DNA from: Piscinibacter sp.
GTDB lineage: Bacteria > Pseudomonadota > Gammaproteobacteria > Burkholderiales > Burkholderiaceae_C
Assembly (NCBI GenBank): GCA_019635485.1
Contig: JAHBZL010000033.1
Span: 1-58,822 of the forward strand
Direction of reading: 5' to 3'
DNA length: 58,822 nt
The position numbers and the translations under genes were made by a program. Shown one piece after another: positions 39,639 to 46,827 of this stretch (positions are counted from its first letter, which is position 1; each line of letters starts with the position of its first letter). The notes under the pieces are model-generated. The model saw only the letters and a program-made list of their open reading frames with translations, was not told where the DNA came from and made no database searches.

Positions 39639-40874
39639 TCAGTCGACCAGCAGTTCGATCGCCTGCAGGTCGAAGTGCTCGGGCGACATGGCGCGGCCGT
39701 CCGAATCCACTGCGACGATCTTCAGCGCCGCCATCCCCGTCTTGGCCGCCAGGCGGCGCAGCGCCGGCGCGATCTCGAGCTCGAGTTCGAACCGCTCCTC
39801 GCCCGCCGCGGCAGAACCGTCGCCGCCATGGCCATGGGGCGCCGCCACGGCGGCGGCCGCCGGCGCGGGCGTTCCCTTGGCATGCGAGTGGGCGGCCATG
39901 CCGAACAGCCCGATCGTGCCGGCCAGGTTCGGGTTGTCCGCCACCGGCGTGGCCTCGTTGGCGTCCGGGTCGTCGATGAACACGCGCAGTTCCGCGGACA
40001 GCTTCGGCATCGCCGTGCTGCGCAGCACCAGGCGGGCGGACCGGGCCTCGTCGAGCACGCGGTGCCGGCTGAAGTCGATCGTCGCCAGCTCCCAGACCAG
40101 GATCGGCGGCAGCACGAAGCAGAAGTTGGCGTAGCGGTACCCGAGCGGGTCGGTCGTCGCGAAGTCCGAGCCCGGCCGCAGCGTCGTGCTGTAGGGCAGC
40201 CGGAACGGGTCGAGCAGGAAGCCGGCCTCCGCCGCCGGCAGGCCGACCGGGTGGCTCGCCTGCCAGCGCGCCCAGAGCCGGTCGACGTTGCAGTGGTGCA
40301 GGTAGAAGAGCGGGTCGTAGCCGGCAAACGCCACCGACCCCATCTGCCCGCCCGTGCGCACGTGCACGCTGCCGTGCGGGCCGTTGAGCGCGCTCTGGAA
40401 GCTGTTGAAGTCGAGGCTGGTGGCCAGCGCGCCCTGCGCGGCCGTGGCGATGTCGCCGAAGGTGGTGGTCGCGATGTCCGCGCGGCGCGCCGTGAACCCG
40501 CCGCCGGGCAGCGGCCCGGCGAAGAGCGGATTCGGCACCGTCGCGCCGCTGCGGTTGACGTAGGTCGGGCTCGCGCAGGCGGCCGGCACGCCGGTCGTCG
40601 GGCCGGAGGACCAGTCCCAGAACGGCAGCGTGATGCTGCTGTCGATGCAGCGCAGCGCCCGCTCGAAGGCGTGCATGTAGGCCCGGTGCCAGGTCAGGAA
40701 ACCGGGCGCGCCATGGCGGCAGTAGTTGCCCGGGCTGCCGTGCAGGCCGGCCAGCGCGGCGAAGCTGTGTTCGTCGGACGCCGGCAGCGTGAACATCTGC
40801 GCCAGCGCCTCGCGCAGATCGTGCAGCGCGTCGCTGCCCAGGCAGTTGATGTTGCGGCGGTAGCGGATGGCCAT
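39639..40874 (-). CDS. Tyrosinase-family copper oxidase
   Basis: A 411-residue type-3 copper protein. CuA ligands are H45 (in GLHGSPGN), H54 and H63 (TWHRAYMHAFE); the CRH segment (C52-H54) resembles the Cys-His thioether seen in plant and some bacterial enzymes. The CuB site is LNGPHGSVHV plus DPLFYLHHCNVDRLW. The first ~280 residues are catalytic, and the rest (YANFCFVLPP onward, with AAHSHAKG and a Gly/Ala/His-rich patch) is a C-terminal domain as in polyphenol oxidases. It would oxidise phenols to quinones. No signal peptide and no caddie protein are seen. An inverted repeat just upstream could be its operator. Confidence 0.93.
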   Translation of the reverse strand: MAIRYRRNINCLGSDALHDLREALAQMFTLPASDEHSFAALAGLHGSPGNYCRHGAPGFLTWHRAYMHAFERALRCIDSSITLPFWDWSSGPTTGVPAACASPTYVNRSGATVPNPLFAGPLPGGGFTARRADIATTTFGDIATAAQGALATSLDFNSFQSALNGPHGSVHVRTGGQMGSVAFAGYDPLFYLHHCNVDRLWARWQASHPVGLPAAEAGFLLDPFRLPYSTTLRPGSDFATTDPLGYRYANFCFVLPPILVWELATIDFSRHRVLDEARSARLVLRSTAMPKLSAELRVFIDDPDANEATPVADNPNLAGTIGLFGMAAHSHAKGTPAPAAAAVAAPHGHGGDGSAAAGEERFELELEIAPALRRLAAKTGMAALKIVAVDSDGRAMSPEHFDLQAIELLVD

Positions 40875-40891
40875 GGCGGGCTCCCGGATGC

Positions 40892-40907
40892 AGTGGTCCG
40901 ATCCACT
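40892..40907. promoter_or_regulatory. Inverted repeat upstream of tyrosinase gene
   Basis: AGTGG-TCCGAT-CCACT lies 18-33 bp upstream of the tyrosinase ATG, in the position of an operator or leader hairpin. The sequence is short, so this is only a candidate. Confidence 0.35.
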
Positions 40908-40918
40908 CTAGGAGCCGC

Positions 40919-40956
40919 GCCGGGCGTCCGCCTCCTGCGCGTTGGGGACGCCCGGC
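40919..40956 (-). terminator. Strong hairpin between VOC and tyrosinase genes
   Basis: GCCGGGCGTCC (40919-40929) and GGACGCCCGGC (40946-40956) form a perfect 11-bp stem with a 16-base loop. It follows the VOC gene stop on the minus strand and precedes the tyrosinase gene. There is no U-run after it, so it could act as a factor-dependent terminator or mRNA stabiliser. The loop contains AGGAGG on the minus strand, but no start codon lies at usable distance. Confidence 0.5.
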
Positions 40957-40983
40957 CTTCAGGTTGGGGCCCCTGTACCGCGC

Positions 40984-41445
40984 TCAGCAGGACATCGCCT
41001 TCGGCATCGCGGCGGCGATCTGCTCGGGCGTCAGGTCGCGCAGGTGCGTCGCGATCGACCAGCGGTGGCCGAACGGGTCCTCGACGATGCCGTAGCGGTC
41101 GCCCCAGAACTGGTCGGCCGCCGGCATCACGACGGTCGCGCCGGCTGCGGCCGCGCGGGCCATCGCGGCGTCGGCGTCCGGGACGAACAGGTGCAGCGTG
41201 ACGGCCGTGCCCTTCAGCGCCTTCGGGCCGAGCGCGCCGTGTTCGGGCATCTCGTCGACCAGCATGACGGTCGAGTCGCCGATGCGGATGGCGCCGTGCA
41301 TCAGCCGGCCGTCGGGTGCGGGCAGGCGCATCAGTTCCTCGGCGCCGAAGGCGCGCTGGTAGAAGCCGATCGCGTCGGCCGCGCCGGCGCAGACGATGTG
41401 CGGGGTCAGGACATGCATGCCGGCGGGAATGTGCGGGGTGGTCAT
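40984..41445 (-). CDS. VOC-family (glyoxalase/PhnB-like) protein
   Basis: A 153-residue vicinal-oxygen-chelate protein with the PhnB/YdcZ-type pattern HIVCAGAADAIGFYQRAFGAEE, AIRIGDSTVMLVDEMPEHG, and DRYGIVEDPFGHRWSIATH at the C-terminal metal-site region. It may be a dioxygenase-like or antibiotic/toxin-binding protein; many members are uncharacterised. The start at 41445 is favoured by a perfect AGGAGG eight bases upstream, over a longer reading frame (to 41523). It lies before the tyrosinase gene on the same strand with a hairpin between. Confidence 0.88.
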   Translation of the reverse strand: MTTPHIPAGMHVLTPHIVCAGAADAIGFYQRAFGAEELMRLPAPDGRLMHGAIRIGDSTVMLVDEMPEHGALGPKALKGTAVTLHLFVPDADAAMARAAAAGATVVMPAADQFWGDRYGIVEDPFGHRWSIATHLRDLTPEQIAAAMPKAMSC

Positions 41446-41548
41446 GGTCGAAGCCTCCTGGGCAGGGGTGGATCGGGGCATCACGCGGCCGTAGAACAGG
41501 AACGGGGTGAGCTTGACGGGCACGGACGGACTCTCCTCTCGACGCGGC

Positions 41549-41571
41549 TCGTGGCCGCATCAAGCCCACGA
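41549..41571. promoter_or_regulatory. Short inverted repeat upstream of the VOC gene
   Basis: TCGTGG (41549-41554) and CCACGA (41566-41571) form a 6-bp pair with an 11-bp spacer in the 169-bp gap between the VOC gene and the permease gene stop. It could be an operator; apart from it the gap shows nothing. Confidence 0.3.
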
Positions 41572-41614
41572 CGAACGAGCCGGGCCGGAATCGACACGGC
41601 CCGCGGCGCGGCCC

Positions 41615-42448
41615 TCAGCGCCGGCGCGCCAGGCGCGGGTCGAGCAGGTCGCGCAGCCCGTCGCCCAGCAGGTTCAGCCCGAGCACGCTGAGCACGATCG
41701 CGAGGCCGGGCCAGACCGCCAGCAGCGGCGCCTGGTACATCATGCTCTGGCCCTCGTTGAGCATGCGGCCCCAGCTCGCCATGGGCGGCTGGGTGCCGAG
41801 GCCCAGGTAGGACAGCGCCGCCTCGGCCAGGATGGCGACCGCGAAGCGGATCGTCGCCTGCACGATCAGCACCGCGGCGATGTTGGGCAGCACGTGCTCG
41901 AAGCTGATGCGCCATGCGCCCTTGCCACAGGCGCGCGCGGCGAGCACGTACTCGCGTGTCCAGACGGCGTTGCCGGCGGCCCGGGTCAGGCGCGCGAACT
42001 CCGGCACGTTGTACAGGCCGATCGCGACGATCGCGGTCACCAGCCCCGGGCCGTAGATCGCGGTCAGCATGATGGCCGTCAGCAGCGCCGGGAAGGCGAT
42101 GCCGAAGTCGGTCAGCCGCATCACCAGCTCCTCGACCCAGCCGCGCCGGGCCGAGGCCAGCAGCCCGAGCGCGACGCCGAGCGTGATGCCGATGCCCACG
42201 GCGATCAGCCCGACGGCGATCGAGGCGCGGCTGCCTTCGATCAGCAGCGAGGCGATGTCGCGCCCCAGGCTGTCGGTGCCGAGCCAGTGCGCCGCCGACG
42301 GCGGCTGCAGCTTGGCCGCCACGTCGATCTCGGCGGCCGGGTACGGCGTCCAGACGAAGGACAGCAGCGCGAAGCCGACCAGCAGCGCGACCAGCACGCC
42401 GCCGGCCACGAAACTGCGGTGCCGCGCCGCGCGGCGCCAGAAGGTCAT
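41615..42448 (-). CDS. Peptide-type ABC transporter permease (DppC/OppC-like)
   Basis: A 277-residue inner-membrane permease of the BPD_transp_1 family with an N-terminal helix (FVAGGVLVALLVGFALLSF), the loop AHWLGTDSLGRDIASLLIEG typical of DppC, four or five further helices and the cytoplasmic EAA loop ARACGKGAWRISFEHVLPN that contacts the ATPase. It is the second of a permease pair; DppB-like lies upstream. No binding-protein or ATPase gene adjoins, so the solute cannot be named; peptides, nickel or other small solutes are all possible. A conspicuous hairpin is just upstream of its start. Confidence 0.9.
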   Translation of the reverse strand: MTFWRRAARHRSFVAGGVLVALLVGFALLSFVWTPYPAAEIDVAAKLQPPSAAHWLGTDSLGRDIASLLIEGSRASIAVGLIAVGIGITLGVALGLLASARRGWVEELVMRLTDFGIAFPALLTAIMLTAIYGPGLVTAIVAIGLYNVPEFARLTRAAGNAVWTREYVLAARACGKGAWRISFEHVLPNIAAVLIVQATIRFAVAILAEAALSYLGLGTQPPMASWGRMLNEGQSMMYQAPLLAVWPGLAIVLSVLGLNLLGDGLRDLLDPRLARRR

Positions 42449-42458
42449 GACGACCCCT

Positions 42459-42524
42459 CGTCCGACGGAGACGTCGGACGATCCCCCGGGGGAATGGCGG
42501 GCCGGCTTGGGAGCGGCCCGGCGC
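42459..42524. repeat. Intergenic repeat element with hairpins, copy 1
   Basis: The 109-bp gap between the two permease genes starts with a perfect hairpin CGTCCGACG-GAGA-CGTCGGACG (42459-42480), then the palindrome CCCCCGGGGG (42483-42492), then the box CTTGGGAGCGGCCCGGCGC (42506-42524), which is itself foldable around TTGGGA. The same 19-base box recurs at 56697-56715, again next to hairpins. Modular hairpin-plus-box elements like this are dispersed chromosomal repeats in some Burkholderiales; that is inference here. Confidence 0.6.
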
Positions 42525-42557
42525 ACGGCCCGCGATGCAGGCCCGACCCAGGGCCAC

Positions 42558-43562
42558 TCATGCGCCCTGCCCCTTCAGCCGCGGGTCGATCGCCGCGTAC
42601 AGCAGGTCGACCACGAAGTTGATCACGATCACCGCCGCGGCCAGCAGCATCACGATCGCCTGCACCAGCGGCAGGTCGCGGTTGCTGATCGCCTGGAACA
42701 CCAGGCGGCCGAGGCCGGGCAGCGAAAACACGTTCTCGATCACGATCGTGCCGGTCACGAGGTTCGCGAACTGCAGCCCCATCACCGTGACGATCGGCAC
42801 CAGCGCGTTGCGCAGCACGTGGCGCCACAGCACGCCGCGCGGCGACAGGCCCTTGGCGCGCGCAGTGCGCACGAAGTCCTCGCGCAGCACGTCCAGCACC
42901 GCCGAGCGCGTGAAGCGCGCGAGGATCGCGGCCTGCACCGCGGCCAGCGCCAGCGCCGGCAGCACCAGCGCCTGCAGGCCGTCCCACAGGCCGCCGCCCT
43001 CGTCCTCGGTCCAGCCCGGGAAGCCGCCGGCCGGGAACCAGCCGAGCTTCACCGCGAACAGCAGCACCAGCAGGATGCCGAACCAGAAGCTCGGCACCGC
43101 GAGGCCGAGCTGGCTGGCGGCCATCACCGCCAGATCGCCCGGGCGGTCGTGGCGCGCGGCGGCGTACACGCCGGCGGCCAGCGCGATCACGGTGGTCAGC
43201 GCCATCGCGAGCAGCGCCAGCGGCACCGTCACCGCCAGCCGCTCGGCGATCAGGCCGGCGATCGGGGTGTCGTAGGCGATGCTGCGGCCCAGGTCCAGGG
43301 TCAGCAGGCCGGCGGCCCAGCGGGCGTAGCGTTCGGCGGCCGGCCGGTCCAGCCCGAGCTGGCCGGCCAGCGCCTGCACCGCCTCGGGCGTCGCGCTCTC
43401 GCCGAGCATCACCTCGGCGGCGTTGCCGGGCAGCAGGTCGAGCACCGCGAACACGACCAGCGAGGCGATGGCGAGCGTCGCGACGAAGATCGCGCAGCGC
43501 TTGAGCAGGAAGAGGCCGATGGCAGGGTCCGGAAGGCGGGCGGGACTTCTATGATGGCCCAT
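42558..43562 (-). CDS. Peptide-type ABC transporter permease (DppB/OppB-like)
   Basis: A 334-residue permease with N-terminal LLKRCAIFVATLAIASLVVFAV, the DppB-type loop NAAEVMLGESATPEAVQALAGQLGLDRP, six predicted helices and the EAA motif ARAKGLSPRGVLWRHVLRN. It works with the DppC-like protein 109 bp downstream to form the transmembrane channel. It is divergent from the aldehyde dehydrogenase gene with only 18 bp between the start codons, so the promoters must overlap the genes or be shared. The nearest matching ATPase gene is the DppD-type one 22 kb away. Confidence 0.9.
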   Translation of the reverse strand: MGHHRSPARLPDPAIGLFLLKRCAIFVATLAIASLVVFAVLDLLPGNAAEVMLGESATPEAVQALAGQLGLDRPAAERYARWAAGLLTLDLGRSIAYDTPIAGLIAERLAVTVPLALLAMALTTVIALAAGVYAAARHDRPGDLAVMAASQLGLAVPSFWFGILLVLLFAVKLGWFPAGGFPGWTEDEGGGLWDGLQALVLPALALAAVQAAILARFTRSAVLDVLREDFVRTARAKGLSPRGVLWRHVLRNALVPIVTVMGLQFANLVTGTIVIENVFSLPGLGRLVFQAISNRDLPLVQAIVMLLAAAVIVINFVVDLLYAAIDPRLKGQGA

Positions 43563-43580
43563 TCCCGCCGGAGCACCGCG

Positions 43581-45038
43581 ATGTCATCCCCCATCGATTT
43601 CGACACGACGACGCTGTTCGTCGCCGGCCGCTGGCGCGCTGCGGCCGGCGGTGCCACGCTGCCGCTGGCCAACCCGTCGGACGGCCGCGAGCTGGCGCGC
43701 ATCGCGCGCGGCAGCGCGGCCGACGTCGACGCCGCGGTGGCCGCCGCGCAGGCCGCGCTGGACGGCCCGTGGGGCCGGCTGACCGCCGCCGAGCGCGGCC
43801 GGGTGCTGACGGCGATGGGCCGGCGCGTGCTCGAGCGCGTCGACGAGCTGGCGCGGCTGGAGGCGCTGGACGTCGGCAAGCCGCTGCGCCAGGGCCGCGC
43901 CGACGCCGTGGCCCTGGCGCGCTACCTCGAGTTCTACGGCGGCGCGGCCGACAAGGTGCACGGCCAGACCATCCCCTACCTCGACGGCTACACCGCATTG
44001 ACGCTGCGCGAGCCGCACGGCGTGACCGGGCACATCGTGCCGTGGAACTACCCGATGCAGATCATCGGCCGCAGCGTCGGCGCGGCGCTCGCGATGGGCA
44101 ACGCCTGCGTGCTCAAGCCCGCCGAGGAGGCCTGCCTGACCGCGCTGGCCTTCGCGCGCATCGCCGAGGAGGCGGGGTTGCCCGCCGGCGCGCTGAACCT
44201 GGTGCCCGGGCTCGGCGAGGAGGCCGGCGCGGCGCTGTCGGCGCACCCCGGCGTGCAGCACCTGTCGTTCACCGGCTCGGTCGCGACCGGCCGGCTGGTG
44301 CAGGCGGCCGCCGCGCGCAACACCATCCCGGTCACGCTGGAGCTCGGCGGCAAGAGCCCGCAGATCGTGTTCGCCGACGCGGACCTGGACGCCGCGCTGC
44401 CCTTCCTCGTCAACGCCGGCATCCAGAACGCCGGGCAGACCTGCTCGGCGGCGTCGCGCCTGCTGGTCGAGCGGCCGGTGTTCGAGGCGGTGCTGGCGCG
44501 GCTGGGCGAGCGCTACCGCGCGCTGCGCGTCGGCCCGGCGCTGGAGGACCTCGACCTCGGGCCGCTGATCTCGGCCCGTCAGCACGAGATCGTCTCCGGC
44601 TACCTGGCGCTGGCGCGCGACGACCGGCTGCGCATCGTCGCGCAGGGCCGGATCGCCGACGCCGCCCCGGCCGGCGGCTGGTACGTCGCACCGACGCTGG
44701 TGGCCGGGCTCGACCCGGCGCACGCGCTCGCGCAGCAGGAGGTGTTCGGTCCATTGCAGGTGGTGCTGCCGTTCGACGGCGAGGCCGACGCGCTGCGCAT
44801 CGCCAACGGTACGCCCTACGGCCTGGTGGCCGGCGTCTGGACGCGCGACGGCGACCGCCACTGGCGCATGGCGCGCGGCCTGAAGTGTGGCCAGGTGTTC
44901 GTCAACAACTACGGTGCGGGCGGCGGCGTCGAGCTGCCGTTCGGCGGCGTGAAGCAGTCTGGCCACGGCCGCGAGAAGGGCTTCGAGGCGCTGTACGGCT
45001 TCTCGACGCTGAAGACGGTGGCGTTCCGGCACGGCTGA
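43581..45038 (+). CDS. NAD(P)-dependent aldehyde dehydrogenase
   Basis: A 485-residue ALDH of the betaine-aldehyde/aminoaldehyde dehydrogenase group. VPWNYPMQ and FTGSVATGRLV line the cofactor site; the catalytic residues are E254 in LELGGKSP and C288 in NAGQTCSAASR; the C-terminal ELPFGGVKQSGHGREKG is a family signature. It oxidises an aldehyde to the acid in the cytosol. The start is 18 bp from the divergent permease gene. It may supply the last aldehyde-oxidising step of the sugar cluster 13 kb away, but nothing in the sequence ties them. Confidence 0.92.
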   Translation: MSSPIDFDTTTLFVAGRWRAAAGGATLPLANPSDGRELARIARGSAADVDAAVAAAQAALDGPWGRLTAAERGRVLTAMGRRVLERVDELARLEALDVGKPLRQGRADAVALARYLEFYGGAADKVHGQTIPYLDGYTALTLREPHGVTGHIVPWNYPMQIIGRSVGAALAMGNACVLKPAEEACLTALAFARIAEEAGLPAGALNLVPGLGEEAGAALSAHPGVQHLSFTGSVATGRLVQAAAARNTIPVTLELGGKSPQIVFADADLDAALPFLVNAGIQNAGQTCSAASRLLVERPVFEAVLARLGERYRALRVGPALEDLDLGPLISARQHEIVSGYLALARDDRLRIVAQGRIADAAPAGGWYVAPTLVAGLDPAHALAQQEVFGPLQVVLPFDGEADALRIANGTPYGLVAGVWTRDGDRHWRMARGLKCGQVFVNNYGAGGGVELPFGGVKQSGHGREKGFEALYGFSTLKTVAFRHG

Positions 45039-45283
45039 GCGCGCCGCGGTTCGCCCCCGGAACCTCCGGCCGCGGCATGCAGGTCCGCAGCGTGCGCCGG
45101 GTGGTCGATCTGCAGGGCTGCGGCACGGCGCAGCAGCCGCGCGCGCGACCGGGCGTGGCGCCAGTCGCGATGGCGCGCGCGCCAGGTGCGAAGCCCCTGC
45201 CGGGCGGCTGCCAGGCAGGCCTCGAAGAAGCGTTCCGGTCCGGAAGGGCCGGCCCCGCCGTGGGTGGTGTAGAGGATGTTCAT
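44909..45283 (-). CDS. Possible small Arg-rich protein in the 304-bp gap after the aldehyde dehydrogenase
   Basis: The gap 45039-45342 holds no recognised gene. On its minus strand an ATG at 45283 opens a frame whose first ~80 residues (MNILYTTHGGAGPSGPERFF, then ARQGLRTWRARHRDWRHARS) are Arg/Ala-rich and helix-forming, vaguely like DUF1127-type small proteins but without their DIGL end. The last ~45 codons are plainly antisense to the aldehyde dehydrogenase gene, and no ribosome site precedes the ATG. It could be a degraded small gene or a chance frame. Confidence 0.25.
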   Translation of the reverse strand: MNILYTTHGGAGPSGPERFFEACLAAARQGLRTWRARHRDWRHARSRARLLRRAAALQIDHPAHAADLHAAAGGSGGEPRRAQPCRNATVFSVEKPYSASKPFSRPWPDCFTPPNGSSTPPPAP

Positions 45284-45342
45284 GTGGGTTCGGGCCGGCC
45301 CGCGCGGCATGGAGCCGCCGCGCGGAGCAGGTGGGTCATGGA

Positions 45343-45930
45343 TCAGAAGGCGTAGCGCACGCCGACGCTGATCAGGTTGGCGCGCACCTTGTCGGAGACC
45401 TTGCCGAGGTCCTCGAACTCCGCGGTCAGCGTCGTCGTCGGCGAGAGCGCGTACTCCGTGCCCACGCCCCACATCGCCGAGCGGTGCGAGCCGATCAGGC
45501 TGGACGAGGCGGGCAGCACCGAAGTGCCGCTCACCTTGCCGAACGAGACGCCGGCCTTGCCGGTCAGCGCGATGCCGTCCGTCAGGGGCAGGCGGCCGGT
45601 CGCGGCGAGGTAGAAGCTGCGGGCGCGGGCCGACTGCCGCACGGCATTGCCGCCGACGTCGACGGTCTCGCTGAAGGCGCCCAGGCGCACCCAGCCGGCC
45701 TCGGCACCGAAGTGTTCGTCGAAGCGGAAGCCGCCGACGAGCTTGCCGGCCACGCCGCGGTCGTCGGCATCGGTGATGGGCAGGCCGAGGTCCCGTGTCC
45801 GCAGCGAACCGCGGCCGATGGCCACGCCCACGTACGGGCCCTCGGTGATGGCGGCGGGAGCCGCATTGACGTCGGCCATCGAAGTGGCGAGGATGCTCAG
45901 CGCGAGCGTGGCAAGAGGGAAGCGGGTCAC
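45343..45930 (-). CDS. Outer-membrane beta-barrel protein (OmpA-like)
   Basis: A 195-residue protein. Residues 1-23 are a Sec signal peptide (LATLALSILATSMADVNA). The rest has alternating hydrophobic strands and ends in GVRYAF, the aromatic terminus of outer-membrane barrels; GPYVGVAIGRGSL and SAMWGVGTEYALSPTTTLTAEFE look like an eight-stranded OmpA/OmpW-type barrel. The frame starts with GTG at 45930; an ATG 14 bases upstream (45944) opens a 5-codon frame MKAFP that stops at the TGA overlapping this GTG (GTGA). A frameshift that removed the natural start MKAFP is possible. It is divergent from the response regulator gene, 219 bp away. Confidence 0.83.
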   Translation of the reverse strand: MTRFPLATLALSILATSMADVNAAPAAITEGPYVGVAIGRGSLRTRDLGLPITDADDRGVAGKLVGGFRFDEHFGAEAGWVRLGAFSETVDVGGNAVRQSARARSFYLAATGRLPLTDGIALTGKAGVSFGKVSGTSVLPASSSLIGSHRSAMWGVGTEYALSPTTTLTAEFEDLGKVSDKVRANLISVGVRYAF

Positions 45931-46052
45931 GGAAAGGCTTTCATGGCATTCGAAGCGGTCAGAGGATCGCTGCCGTGGGAACGACGCTTCGGGGTCGTCC
46001 GGCAGAAGTCGGCAGGTCTTGCTGCGACGAAGTCAGTGTCCCGTCGGCGCAT

Positions 46053-46080
46053 GAAGGCAGGCCAAAGCCTTCCTGAAGGC
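46053..46080. promoter_or_regulatory. Overlapping inverted repeats upstream of the two-component genes
   Basis: GAAGGC (46053-46058), GCCTTC (46067-46072) and GAAGGC (46075-46080) form two alternative inverted repeats, the second being GCCTTC-CT-GAAGGC. They lie 70-97 bp before the response regulator ATG in the 219-bp divergent gap with the outer-membrane protein gene, so they may be the binding site of that regulator. Confidence 0.45.
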
Positions 46081-46149
46081 ACGATGAATCGCGCCGTGGC
46101 ACGCGCCGATTAACCCTTCGTTCATGCGGCGCGGGTCCAATCGCTCGCC

Positions 46150-46827
46150 ATGAACATCCTGCTGGTCGAAGACGATCTCGAGCTCGGCAACGGCGTGCGC
46201 ATCGCGCTTGAGGACGAGGGCATGAAGGTCACGTGGCTGCGCCGCGTCCAGGAGGCGGCGCGCGCGCTCGACGACGCCCTGGTCGATCTGGTGCTGCTCG
46301 ACCTGGGCCTGCCCGACGGCGACGGGCTGAGCCTGCTGGCGCGGCTGCGGCGCGCCAGGGACACGACGCCGGTGCTCGTGCTGACCGCGCGCGACGCGCT
46401 CGAGGACCGCCTCGCCGGCCTGGACGGCGGGGCCGACGACTACCTCGTCAAGCCCTTCGCGCTTGCCGAGCTGGTGTCGCGCGTGCGCGCGCTCGCCCGG
46501 CGCAGCTACGGCCTGGAGGGGCAGGCCCTCGTGATCCGCAACCTGACGCTGCACGAGGCCACGATGCGCGTCACCGTCGACGGCCGGCCCGTCGAGCTCT
46601 CGCGCAGCGAATTCGACCTGCTGTGCCTGCTCGTCAAGCGCGCGGACCGGGTGCTGACGCGCCGCACGCTGGAGGAGCAGGTGCTGCCCGGCGGGCTGAA
46701 CAACGAGAGCAACGTGCTGGACGTGCACATGTCGAACCTGCGCCGCAAGATCGGCGCCGGCTTCGTGCGCACCGTGCGCGGGGTCGGCTACGTGATCGAC
46801 CGCCACGCCGCGGCCGGCGAGCCATGA
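46150..46827 (+). CDS. OmpR-family response regulator
   Basis: A 225-residue two-component regulator. The receiver domain (1-115) has the acid pocket E7, D8 and D9, phosphoacceptor D51 in LLDLGLPDGDG, and K in the PFALAEL loop (VKPFAL). The winged-helix DNA-binding domain (about 125-220) shows VELSRSEFDLLCLL, NVLDVHMSNLRRKIG and VRGVGYVI. It is of the QseB/PmrA/TctD-like group. The kinase gene overlaps its stop by 4 bp. Likely targets include the divergent outer-membrane protein gene and itself. Confidence 0.95.
   Translation: MNILLVEDDLELGNGVRIALEDEGMKVTWLRRVQEAARALDDALVDLVLLDLGLPDGDGLSLLARLRRARDTTPVLVLTARDALEDRLAGLDGGADDYLVKPFALAELVSRVRALARRSYGLEGQALVIRNLTLHEATMRVTVDGRPVELSRSEFDLLCLLVKRADRVLTRRTLEEQVLPGGLNNESNVLDVHMSNLRRKIGAGFVRTVRGVGYVIDRHAAAGEP

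Noticed and set aside
45039-45342. DUF1127-like small gene in the gap after the aldehyde dehydrogenase
   Set aside because: The Arg-rich part fits loosely, but the DIGL signature is absent and the frame ends in antisense. It is kept only as a low-confidence entry.
46115-46135. PmrA/QseB-type box in TTAACCCTTCGTTCAT upstream of the response regulator
   Set aside because: It has no clear direct repeat at the expected spacing; the overlapping GAAGGC/GCCTTC repeats are a better candidate.
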